NCBI RefSeq assembly: GCF_964340395.1
Contig: NC_135560.1
Location: 1 to 64,000, forward strand
Length of the DNA: 64,000 bases
Direction of reading: 5' to 3'
Source of the DNA: Glandiceps talaboti
Taxonomy: Eukaryota > Hemichordata > Enteropneusta > Spengelidae
The notes beneath the pieces were generated by a model. It did not search any database, was not told where the DNA came from, and was given only the letters and a program-made list of their open reading frames with translations. Position 1 is the stretch's first letter. Each line of letters opens with the position of its first letter. The position numbers and the translations under genes are program-made. This document shows positions 25,501 to 37,512 of the stretch, in pieces.

Positions 25501-26939
25501 TAGCGGAGTTTTTTTTTCCAGCAAAAGCACTGAAATATGGTAGCGAAGGTAGCAGTAGGTAGCGGAGGGTAGCGAAGTTTTTTTTCTAGCGCTGAGATGT
25601 GGTAGCGAAGGTAGCAGTAGGTAGCGGAAGGTATCGGATTTTTTTCAGCAAAAGCATTGAAATATGGTAGCGAAGGTAGCGGTAGGTAGCGGAGGTTAGC
25701 GAAGTTTTTTTTTCAGCAAAAGCACTGAAATGTGGTAGCGGTAGGTAGTGGAGGGTAGCGGAGTTTTTTTTTCCAGCAAAATCACTGAAATGTGGTAGCG
25801 AAGGTAGCGGTAGGTAGTGGAGGGTAGCGTAGTTTTTTTCCAGCAAAAGCAGTGAAATATGGTAGCGAAGGTAGCGGTAGGTAGCGGAGGGTAGCGAATT
25901 TTTTTTTTCAGCAAAAGCAATGTAATGTGGTAGCGAAGGTAGCGGTAGGTAGCGGAGGGTAGCGAAGTTTTATTTTCAGCAAAAGCACTGAAATGTCGTA
26001 GCGAAGGTAGCGGTAGGTAGCGGAGGGTAGCGAAGTTTTTTTTTCCAGCAAAAGCACTGAAATATGGTAGCGAAGGTAGCGGTAGGTAGTGGAGGGTAGC
26101 GAATTTTTTTTCCAGCAAAATCACTGAAATGTGGTAGCGAAGGTAGCGGTAGGTAGCGGAGGGTAGCGAATTTTTTTTTCCAGCAAAAGCACTGAAATAT
26201 GGTAGCGAAGGTAGCGGTAGGTAGCGGAGGGTAGCGAATTTTTTTTTAAGCAAAATCACTGAAATGTGGTAGCGAATGTAGCGGTAGTTAGCGGAGGGTA
26301 GCGAAGTTTTTTTTCTAGCAAAAGCGCTGAGATGTGGTAGCGAGGGTAGCGGTAGGTAGCGGAGGGTAGTGAAGTTTTTTTTCTAGCAAAAGCGCTGAGA
26401 TGTGGTAGCGAAGATAGCGGTAGGTAGTGGAGGGTAGCTAAGTTTTTTTAAGCAAAAGCATTGAAATATGGTAGGGAAGGTAGCGGTAGGTAGCGGATTT
26501 TTATTCTTGCAAAAGCGCTGAGATGTGCTAGCGAAGGTAGCGGTAGGTAGCGGAGGGTAGCGAAGTTTTTTTCAGCAAAATCACTGAAATGTGGTAGCGA
26601 AGGTAGCGGTAGGTAGCGGAGGGTAGCGAAGTTTTTTTCCAGCAAAAGCACTGAAATATGGTAGCGAAGGTAGCGGTAGGTAGCAGAGGGTAGCGAAGTT
26701 TTTTTTCTAGCAAAAGCGCTGAGATGTGGTAGCGAAGGTAGCGGTAGGTAGCAGAGGGTAGCGAAGTTTTTTTTTTCATCAAAAGCAATGACGTGGTAGC
26801 GAAGGTAGCGGTAGGTAGCGGAGGGTAGCGGATTTTTTTTCCAGCAAAAGCACTGAAATATGGTAGCGAAGGTAGCGGTAGGTAGCGGAGGTTAGCGAAG
26901 TTTTTTTTTTCAGCAAAAGCACTGAAATGTGGTAGCGGT
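22596..26939. repeat. Subtelomeric satellite D, first array (D1), ~67-70-bp monomer
   Basis: The monomer starts CAGCAAAAGCACTGAAAT, continues with a G-rich part made of GGTAGCGAAGG, TAGCGGTAGG and TAGCGGAGGG, and ends in GTAGCGAAG plus a T7-T10 run. Length varies mainly in the T run. Two start classes alternate: AGCACTGAAATATGG and AGCGCTGAGATGTGG. A longer repetition is present: sequence at 24280 recurs at 26528, an offset of 2,248 bp. The minus-strand open frames (Leu/Pro/Tyr/Arg-rich repeats) are by-products of the array. Confidence 0.95.
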
Positions 26940-29385
26940 TCATTTGCATTATCATTTGCAAATCGATCTTCAGTTCAAATTTATTGTCACTTCCATTTTG
27001 ATTTGCAAATCGATATTCAGTTCAAACTCAATTTCACTTTTCATTTGCAAATCGATTTTCATTTCAAATTCGTTTTCATTTCCATTTTCATTTGCAAATC
27101 GATTTTCATTTCAAATTCATTTTCACTTTTATTATCATTTGCAAATCGATTTTCATTTCAAATTCATTTTCACTTTCATTATCATTTTCATTTTCATTTG
27201 CAAATTATTTTTCATTTCAAATTCGTTTTCCCTTCCATTTTCATTTTCATTTTCATTTGCAAATCGATTTTCATTTCAAATTCGTTTTCACTTTTATTTT
27301 CATTTTCAAATCGATTTTCATTTCAATTCATTTGGAATTTCATTTTCATTTCAAATTCCTTTTTACTTCCATTTAGATTTGCAAATCAATTTTCATTTCA
27401 AATTCATTTTCATTTTCATTTGCAAATTGATTTTCATTTCAAATTCATTTTCATTTTCATTTGCAAATTGATTTTCATTTCAAATTTGTTTTCACTTTTA
27501 TTTTCATTTGCAACTTGGTTTCCATTTCAAATTCGTTTTCACTTTCATTTTCATTTGCAATTCGATTTTCATTTCAAATTCGTTTTCACTTCCATTTTCA
27601 TTTGCAAATCGATTTCCATTTCAAATTCGTTTTCACTTTCATTTTCATTTGCAATTCGATTTTCAATTCAAATTCGTTTACACTTTCATTTGGAAATTCA
27701 TTTTCATTTCAAATTCGTTTTTACTTCAATTTTCATATGCAAATCGACTTTCATTTCAAATTCGTGTTCACTTCCATTTTCATTTGCAAATCGATTTTCA
27801 TTTCAAATTCATTTTCACTTTTATTATCATTTGCAAATCGATTTTCATTTCAAATTCATTTTCACTTTCATTATCATTTTCATTTTCATTTGCAAATTGT
27901 TTTTCATTTCAAATTCGTTTTCTCTTCCATTTTCATTTTCATTTTCATTTGCAAATCGATTTTCATTTCAAATTCGTTTTCACTTTTATTTTCATTTTCA
28001 AATCGATTTTCATTTCAATTCAATTGGAATTTCATTTTCATTTCAAATTCCTTTTTACTTCCATTTAGATTTGCAAATCGATTTTCATTTCAAATTCATT
28101 TTCATTTTCATTTGCAAATTGATTTTCATTTCAAATTCCTTTTTACTTCTATTTAGATTTGCAAATCGATTTTCATTTCAAATTCATTTTCATTTTCATT
28201 TGCAAATTGATTTTCATTTCAAATTCATTTTCATTTTCATTTGCAAATTGATTTTTATTTCAAATTTGTTTTCACTTTTATTTTCATTTGCAAATTGATT
28301 TCCATTTCAAATTCGTTTTCACTTTCTTTTTCATTTGCAATTCGATTTTCATTTCAAATTCGTTTTCACTTCCATTTTCATTTGCAAATCGATTTCCATT
28401 TAAAATTCGTGTTCACTTTCATTTTCAATTGCAAATCGATGTTCATTTCAAATTCATTTTCATTTTCATTTGCAAATCGATTTTCATTTCAAATTCGTTT
28501 TCACCTCCATTTTCATTTGCAAATCGATTTTCATTTCAAATTCATTTTCATTTTCATTTGCAAATTGATTTTCATTTCAAATTCATTTTCATTTTCATTT
28601 GCAAATTGATTTTCATTTCAAATTTGTTTTCACTTTTATTTTCATTTGCAAATTGATTTTTATTTCAAATTTGTTTTCACTTTTATTTTCATTTGCAAAT
28701 CGATTACCATTTCAAATTCGTTTTCACTTTCTTTTTCATTTGCAATTCGATTTTCATTTCAAATTCGTGTTCACTTCCATTTTCAATTGCAAATCGATTT
28801 TCATTTCAAATTCATTTTCATTTTCATTTGCAAATCGATTTTCATTTCAAATTCCTTTTCACCTCCATTTTCATTTGCAAATCGATTTTCATTTCAAATT
28901 TATTGTCACTTTCATTATCATTTGGAATTCGATTTTCAGTTCAAATTCATTTTCACATTTCATTTGCAAATCGATTTTCATTTCAAATTCATTTTCATTT
29001 TCATTTGCAAATTGATTTTCAGTTTAAATTCATTTTCTCTTTTCATTTGCAAATCGATTTCCATTTCAAATTCGTTTTCACTTTCATTTTCATTTGAAAT
29101 TCGATTTTCATTTCAAATTCGTTTTTTCACTTCCATTTTCATTTGCAAATCGATTTCCATTTCAAATTCGTTTTCACTTTCATTTTCATTTGCAATTCGA
29201 TTTTCATTTCAAATTCGTTTTCACTTTCATTTGGAAATTCATTTTCATTTCAAATTCGTTTTTACTTCAATTTTCATATGCAAATCGATTTTCATTTCAA
29301 ATTCGTGTTCACTTCCATTTTCAAATGCAAATCGATTTTCATTTCAAATTCATTTTAACTTTCATTTGGAAATTCATTTTTATTT
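26940..29385. repeat. Satellite C, second array (C2)
   Basis: A 2,446-bp array that reproduces the last part of C1 (20150-22595) at an exact offset of 6,790 bp, including the truncated start TTCATTTGCATTATC and the junction into satellite D. The left border is abrupt: D1 ends in GTAGCGG and C2 begins inside a C monomer. It is therefore a copied piece of C1, not an independent array. Confidence 0.93.
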
Positions 29386-32300
29386 CAGCAAAAGCGCTGA
29401 GATGTGGTAGCGAAGGTAGCGGTAGGTAGGGGAGGGTAGCGAAATTTTTTTCAGCAAAAGCACTGAAATATGGTAGCGAAGGTAGCGGTAGGTAGCGGAG
29501 GGTAGGGAATTTTTTTTCAGCAAAAGCACTGAAATATGGTAGCTTAGGTAGCGGTAGGTAGCGGAGGGTAGCGAAGTTTTTTTTCCAGCAAAAGCACTGA
29601 AATATGGTAGCGAAGGTTGCGGTAGGTAGCGGAGGGTAGCGAAGTTTTTTTTCTAGCAAAAGCGGTGAGATGTGGTAGCGAAGGTAGCGGTAGGTAGCGG
29701 AGGGTAGCGAATTTTTTTTCAGCAAAAGCACTGAAATGTCGTAGTGAAGGTAGCGGTAGGTAGCGGAGGGTAGCGAATTTTTTTTCCAGCAAAAGCACTG
29801 AAATATGGTAGGGAAGGTAGCGGTAGGTAGCGGAGGGTAGCGAAGTTTTTTTTTTTCAGCAAAAGCACTGAAATGTGGTAGCGAAGGTAGCGGTAGGTAG
29901 CGGAGGGTAGCATAGTTTTTTTTTTCCAGCAAAGGCACTGAAATATCGAAGCGAAGGTAGCAGTAGGTAGAGGAGGGTAGCGAAGTTTTTTTTCTAGCAA
30001 AAGCGCTGAGATGTGGTAGCGAAGGTAGCGGTAGGTAGCGGAGGGTAGCAAATTTTTTTTCAGCAAAAGCATTGAAATGTGGTAGCGAATGTAGCGGTAG
30101 GTAGCGGAAGGTAGCGGATTTTTTTTCAGCAAAAGCATTGAAATGTGGTAGCGAAGGTAGCGGTACGTAGCGGAGTGTGGCGAAGTTTTTTTCCAGCAAA
30201 AGCACTGAAATATGGTAGCGTAGGTAGTAGTAGGTAGCGGAGGGGAGCCAAAGTTTTTTTTCTAGCAAAAGCGCTGAGATGTGGTAGCGAAGGTAGCGGT
30301 AGGTAGCGGAGGGTAGCGAATTTTTTTTCAGCAAAAGTATTGAAATATGGTATCGAAGGTAGCGGTAGGTAGCGGATTTTTCTTCTAGCAAAAGCGCTGA
30401 GATGTGGTAACGAAGCTAGCGGTAGGTAGCGGAGGGTAGCGAAATTTTTTTTCCAGCAAAAGCACTGAAATATAGTAGCAAAGGTAGCGGTAGGTAGCGG
30501 AGGGTAGCGAAGTTTTTTTTGTAGCAAAAGTGCTGAGATGTGGTAGCGAAGGTAGCGGTAGGTAGCGGAGGGTAGCGAATTTTTTTTCAGCAAAAGCATT
30601 GAAATACGGTAGCGAAGGTAGCGGTAGGTAGCGGAGGGTAGCGAAGTTTTTTTCCAGCAAAAGCACTGAAATGTGGTAGCGAATGTAGCGGTAGTTAGCG
30701 GAGGGTAGCGAAGTTTTTTTTCTAGCAAAAGCGCTGAGATGTGGTAGCGAGGGTAGCGGTAGGTAGCGGAGGGTAGTGAAGTTTTTTTTCTAGCAAAAGC
30801 GCTGAGATGTGGTAGCGAAGATAGCGGTAGGTAGTGGAGGGTAGCTAAGTTTTTTTAAGCAAAAGCATTGAAATATGGTAGGGAAGGTAGCGGTAGGTAG
30901 CGGATTTTTTATTCTTGCAAAAGCGCTGAGATGTGCTAGCGAAGGTAGCGGTAGGTAGCGGAGGGTAGCGAAGTTTTTTTCAGCAAAATCACTGAAATGT
31001 GGTAGCGAAGGTAGCGGTAGGTAGCGGAGGGTAGCGAAGTTTTTTTCCAGCAAAAGCACTGAAATATGGTAGCGAAGGTAGCGGTAGGTAGCAGAGGGTA
31101 GCGAAGTTTTTTTTCTAGCAAAAGCGCTGAGATGTGGTAGCGAAGGTAGCGGTAGGTAGCAGAGGGTAGCGAAGTTTTTTTTTTCATCAAAAGCAATGAC
31201 GTGGTAGCGAAGGTAGCGGTAGGTAGCGGAGGGTAGCGGATTTTTTTTCCAGCAAAAGCACTGAAATATGGTAGCGAAGGTAGCGGTAGGTAGCGGAGGT
31301 TAGCGAAGTTTTTTTTTTCAGCAAAAGCACTGAAATGTGGTAGCGGTAGGTAGTGGAGGGTAGCGGAGTTTTTTTTTCCAGCAAAAGCACTGAAATATGG
31401 TAGCGAAGGTAGCAGTAGGTAGCGGAGGGTAGCGAAGTTTTTTTTCTAGCGCTGAGATGTGGTAGCGAAGGTAGCAGTAGGTAGCGGAAGGTATCGGATT
31501 TTTTTCAGCAAAAGCATTGAAATATGGTAGCGAAGGTAGCGGTAGGTAGCGGAGGGTAGCGTAGTTTTTTTCCAGCAAAAGCAGTGAAATATGGTAGCGA
31601 AGGTAGCGGTAGGTAGCGGAGGGTAGCGAATTTTTTTTTTCAGCAAAAGCAATGTAATGTGGTAGCGAAGGTAGCGGTAGGTAGCGGAGGGTAGCGAAGT
31701 TTTATTTTCAGCAAAAGCACTGAAATGTGGTAGCGAAGGTAGCGGTAGGTAGCGGAGGGTAGCGAAGTTTTATTTTCAGCAAAATCACTGAAATGTGGTA
31801 GCGAAGGAAGCGGTAGGTAGCGGAGGGTAGCGAAGTTTTTTTCCAGCAAAAGCACTGAAATATGGTAGCGAAGGTAGCGGTAGGTAGCAGAGGGTAGCGA
31901 AGTTTTTTTTCTAGCAAAAGCGCTGAGATGTGGTAGCGAAGGTAGCGGTAGGTAGCGGATGGTAGCGAAGTTTTTTTTTTCATCAAAAGCAATGACGTGG
32001 TAGCGAAGGTAGCGGTAGGTAGCGGAGGGTATCGGATTTTTTTTCCAGCAAAAGCACTGAAATATGGTAGCGAAGGTAGCGGTAGGTAGCGGAGGTTAGC
32101 GAAGTTTTTTTTTCAGCAAAAGCACTGAAATGTGGTAGCGGTAGGTAGTGGAGGGTAGCGGAGTTTTTTTTTCCAGCAAAAGCACTGAAATATGGTAGCG
32201 AAGGTAGCAGTAGGTAGCGGAGGGTAGCGAAGTTTTTTTTCTAGCGCTGAGATGTGGTAGCGAAGGTAGCAGTAGGTAGCGGAAGGTATCGGATTTTTTT

Positions 32301-35113
32301 CAGCAAAAGCATTGAAATATGGTAGCGAAGGTAGCGGTAGGTAGCGGAGGTTAGCGAAGTTTTTTTTTCAGCAAAAGCACTGAAATGTGGTAGCGGTAGG
32401 TAGTGGAGGGTAGCGGAGTTTTTTTTTCCAGCAAAATCACTGAAATGTGGTAGCGAAGGTAGCGGTAGGTAGTGGAGGGTAGCGTAGTTTTTTTCCAGCA
32501 AAAGCAGTGAAATATGGTAGCGAAGGTAGCGGTAGGTAGCGGAGGGTAGCGAATTTTTTTTTTCAGCAAAAGCAATGTAATGTGGTAGCGAAGGTAGCGG
32601 TAGGTAGCGGAGGGTAGCGAAGTTTTATTTTCAGCAAAAGCACTGAAATGTCGTAGCGAAGGTAGCGGTAGGTAGCGGAGGGTAGCGAAGTTTTTTTTTC
32701 CAGCAAAAGCACAATATGGTAGCGAAGGTAGCGGTAGGTAGTGGAGGGTAGCGAATTTTTTTTCCAGCAAAATCACTGAAATGTGGTAGCGAAGGTAGCG
32801 GTAGGTAGCGGAGGGTAGCGAATTTTTTTTTCCAGCAAAAGCACTGAAATATGGTAGCGAAGGTAGCGGTAGGTAGCGGAGGGTAGCGAATTTTTTTTAA
32901 AGCAAAATCACTGAAATGTGGTAGCGAATGTAGCGGTAGTTAGCGGAGGGTAGCGAAGTTTTTTTTCTAGCAAAAGCGCTGAGATGTGGTAGCGAGGGTA
33001 GCGGTAGGTAGCGGAGGGTAGTGAAGTTTTTTTTCTAGCAAAAGCGCTGAGATGTGGTAGCGAAGATAGCGGTAGGTAGTGGAGGGTAGCTAAGTTTTTT
33101 TAAGCAAAAGCATTGAAATATGGTAGGGAAGGTAGCGGTAGGTAGCGGATTTTTTATTCTTGCAAAAGCGCTGAGATGTGCTAGCGAAGGTAGCGGTAGG
33201 TAGCGGAGGGTAGCGAAGTTTTTTTCAGCAAAATCACTGAAATGTGGTAGCGAAGGTAGCGGTAGGTAGCGGAGGGTAGCGAAGTTTTTTTCCAGCAAAA
33301 GCACTGAAATATGGTAGCGAAGGTAGCGGTAGGTAGCAGAGGGTAGCGAAGTTTTTTTTCTAGCAAAAGCGCTGAGATGTGGTAGCGAAGGTAGCGGTAG
33401 GTAGCAGAGGGTAGCGAAGTTTTTTTTTTCATCAAAAGCAATGACGTGGTAGCGAAGGTAGCGGTAGGTAGCGGAGGGTAGCGGATTTTTTTTCCAGCAA
33501 AAGCACTGAAATATGGTAGCGAAGGTAGCGGTAGGTAGCGGAGGTTAGCGAAGTTTTTTTTTTCAGCAAAAGCACTGAAATGTGGTAGCGGTAGGTAGTG
33601 GAGGGTAGCGGAGTTTTTTTTTCCAGCAAAAGCACTGAAATATGGTAGCGAAGGTAGCAGTAGGTAGCGGAGGGTAGCGAAGTTTTTTTTCTAGCGCTGA
33701 GATGTGGTAGCGAAGGTAGCAGTAGGTAGCGGAAGGTATCGGATTTTTTTCAGCAAAAGCATTGAAATATGGTAGCGAAGGTAGCGGTAGGTAGCGGAGG
33801 TTAGCGAAGTTTTTTTTTCAGCTAAAGCACTGAAATGTGGTAGCGGTAGGTAGTGGAGGGTAGCGGAGTTTTTTTTTCCAGCAAAATCACTGAAATGTGG
33901 TAGCGAAGGTAGCGGTAGGTAGTGGAGGGTAGCGTAGTTTTTTTCCAGCAAAAGCAGTGAAATATGGTAGCGAAGGTAGCGGTAGGTAGCGGAGGGTAGC
34001 GAATTTTTTTTTTCAGCAAAAGCAATGTAATGTGGTAGCGAAGGTAGCGGTAGGTAGCGGAGGGTAGCGAAGTTTTATTTTCAGCAAAAGCAATGTAATG
34101 TGGTAGCGAAGGTAGCGGTAGGTAGCGGAGGGTAGCGAAGTTTTATTTTCAGCAAAAGCACTGAAATGTCGTAGCGAAGGTAGCGGTAGGTAGCGGAGGG
34201 TAGCGAAGTTTTTTTTTCCAGCAAAAGCACTGAAATATGGTAGCGAAGGTAGCGGTAGGTAGTGGAGGGTAGCGAATTTTTTTTCCAGCAAAATCACTGA
34301 AATGTGGTAGCGAAGGTAGCGGTAGGTAGCGGAGGGTAGCGAATTTTTTTTTCCAGCAAAAGCACTGAAATATGGTAGCGAAGGTAGCGGTAGGTAGCGG
34401 AGGGTAGCGAATTTTTTTTTAAGCAAAATCACTGAAATGTGGTAGCGAATGTAGCGGTAGTTAGCGGAGGGTAGCGAAGTTTTTTTTCTAGCAAAAGCGC
34501 TGAGATGTGGTAGCGAGGGTAGCGGTAGGTAGCGGAGGGTAGTGAAGTTTTTTTTCTAGCAAAAGCGCTGAGATGTGGTAGCGAAGATAGCGGTAGGTAG
34601 TGGAGGGTAGCTAAGTTTTTTTAAGCAAAAGCATTGAAATATGGTAGGGAAGGTAGCGGTAGGTAGCGGATTTTTTATTCTTGCAAAAGCGCTGAGATGT
34701 GCTAGCGAAGGTAGCGGTAGGTAGCGGAGGGTAGCGAAGTTTTTTTCAGCAAAATCACTGAAATGTGGTAGCGAAGGTAGCGGTAGGTAGCGGAGGGTAG
34801 CGAAGTTTTTTTCCAGCAAAAGCACTGAAATATGGTAGCGAAGGTAGCGGTAGGTAGCAGAGGGTAGCGAAGTTTTTTTTCTAGCAAAAGCGCTGAGATG
34901 TGGTAGCGAAGGTAGCGGTAGGTAGCAGAGGGTAGCGAAGTTTTTTTTTTCATCAAAAGCAATGACGTGGTAGCGAAGGTAGCGGTAGGTAGCGGAGGGT
35001 AGCGGATTTTTTTTCCAGCAAAAGCACTGAAATATGGTAGCGAAGGTAGCGGTAGGTAGCGGAGGTTAGCGAAGTTTTTTTTTTCAGCAAAAGCACTGAA
35101 ATGTGGTAGCGGT
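29386..35113. repeat. Satellite D, second array (D2)
   Basis: It starts as a copy of D1 at offset 6,790 bp. The offset falls to 6,656 bp after about 24.0 kb in D1 numbering, a 134-bp (two-monomer) difference. Internally, sequence at 30936 recurs at 33181 (offset 2,245 bp) and again at 34702 (offset 1,521 bp). D2 therefore has one more round of the internal duplication than D1, shortened in the last round. The right edge repeats the D1-C2 junction exactly (GTAGCGG then TTCATTTGC). Confidence 0.93.
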
Positions 35114-37512
35114 TCATTTGCATTATCATTTGCAAATCGATCTTCAGTTCAAATTTATTGTCACTTCCATTTTGATTTGCAAATCGATATTCAGTTCAAA
35201 CTCAATTTCACTTTTCATTTGCAAATCGATTTTCATTTCAAATTCGTTTTCATTTCCATTTTCATTTGCAAATCGATTTTCATTTCAAATTCATTTTCAC
35301 TTTTATTATCATTTGCAAATCGATTTTCATTTCAAATTCATTTTCACTTTCATTATCATTTTCATTTTCATTTGCAAATTATTTTTCATTTCAAATTCGT
35401 TTTCCCTTCCATTTTCATTTTCATTTTCATTTGCAAATCGATTTTCATTTCAAATTCGTTTTCACTTTTATTTTCATTTTCAAATCGATTTTCATTTCAA
35501 TTCATTTGGAATTTCATTTTCATTTCAAATTCCTTTTTACTTCCATTTAGATTTGCAAATCAATTTTCATTTCAAATTCATTTTCATTTTCATTTGCAAA
35601 TTGATTTTCATTTCAAATTCATTTTCATTTTCATTTGCAAATTGATTTTCATTTCAAATTTGTTTTCACTTTTATTTTCATTTGCAACTTGGTTTCCATT
35701 TCAAATTCGTTTTCACTTTCATTTTCATTTGCAATTCGATTTTCATTTCAAATTCGTTTTCACTTCCATTTTCATTTGCAAATCGATTTCCATTTCAAAT
35801 TCGTTTTCACTTTCATTTTCATTTGCAATTCGATTTTCAATTCAAATTCGTTTACACTTTCATTTGGAAATTCATTTTCATTTCAAATTCGTTTTTACTT
35901 CAATTTTCATATGCAAATCGACTTTCATTTCAAATTCGTGTTCACTTCCATTTTCATTTGCAAATCGATTTTCATTTCAAATTCATTTTCACTTTTATTA
36001 TCATTTGCAAATCGATTTTCATTTCAAATTCATTTTCACTTTCATTATCATTTTCATTTTCATTTGCAAATTGTTTTTCATTTCAAATTCGTTTTCTCTT
36101 CCATTTTCATTTTCATTTTCATTTGCAAATCGATTTTCATTTCAAATTCGTTTTCACTTTTATTTTCATTTTCAAATCGATTTTCATTTCAATTCAATTG
36201 GAATTTCATTTTCATTTCAAATTCCTTTTTACTTCCATTTAGATTTGCAAATCGATTTTCATTTCAAATTCATTTTCATTTTCATTTGCAAATTGATTTT
36301 CATTTCAAATTCCTTTTTACTTCTATTTAGATTTGCAAATCGATTTTCATTTCAAATTCATTTTCATTTTCATTTGCAAATTGATTTTCATTTCAAATTC
36401 ATTTTCATTTTCATTTGCAAATTGATTTTTATTTCAAATTTGTTTTCACTTTTATTTTCATTTGCAAATCGATTTCCATTTCAAATTCGTTTTCACTTTC
36501 TTTTTCATTTGCAATTCGATTTTCATTTCAAATTCGTTTTCACTTCCATTTTCATTTGCAAATCGATTTCCATTTAAAATTCGTGTTCACTTTCATTTTC
36601 AATTGCAAATCGATTTTCATTTCAAATTCATTTTCATTTTCATTTGCAAATCGATTTTCATTTCAAATTCGTTTTCACCTCCATTTTCATTTGCAAATCG
36701 ATTTTCATTTCAAATTCATTTTCATTTTCATTTGCAAATTGATTTTCATTTCAAATTCATTTTCATTTTCATTTGCAAATTGATTTTCATTTCAAATTTG
36801 TTTTCACTTTTATTTTCATTTGCAAATCGATTACCATTTCAAATTCGTTTTCACTTTCTTTTTCATTTGCAATTCGATTTTCATTTCAAATTCGTGTTCA
36901 CTTCCATTTTCAATTGCAAATCGATTTTCATTTCAAATTCATTTTCATTTTCATTTGCAAATCGATTTTCATTTCAAATTCCTTTTCACCTCCATTTTCA
37001 TTTGCAAATCGATTTTCATTTCAAATTTATTGTCACTTTCATTATCATTTGGAATTCGATTTTCAGTTCAAATTCATTTTCACATTTCATTTGCAAATCG
37101 ATTTTCATTTCAAATTCATTTTCATTTTCATTTGCAAATTGATTTTCAGTTTAAATTCATTTTCTCTTTTCATTTGCAAATCGATTTCCATTTCAAATTC
37201 GTTTTCACTTTCATTTTCATTTGAAATTCGATTTTCATTTCAAATTCGTTTTTTCACTTCCATTTTCATTTGCAAATCGATTTCCATTTCAAATTCGTTT
37301 TCACTTTCATTTTCATTTGCAATTCGATTTTCATTTCAAATTCGTTTTCACTTTCATTTGGAAATTCATTTTCATTTCAAATTCGTTTTTACTTCAATTT
37401 TCATATGCAAATCGATTTTCATTTCAAATTCGTGTTCACTTCCATTTTCAAATGCAAATCGATTTTCATTTCAAATTCATTTTAACTTTCATTTGGAAAT
37501 TCATTTTTATTT
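35114..37512. repeat. Satellite C, third array (C3)
   Basis: A 2,399-bp copy of C2 at offset 8,174 bp. One 47-bp monomer has been lost near 36.8 kb, after which the offset is 8,127 bp. Borders match C2 on both sides. The loss of exactly one monomer is direct evidence for slippage or unequal exchange at monomer scale. Confidence 0.93.
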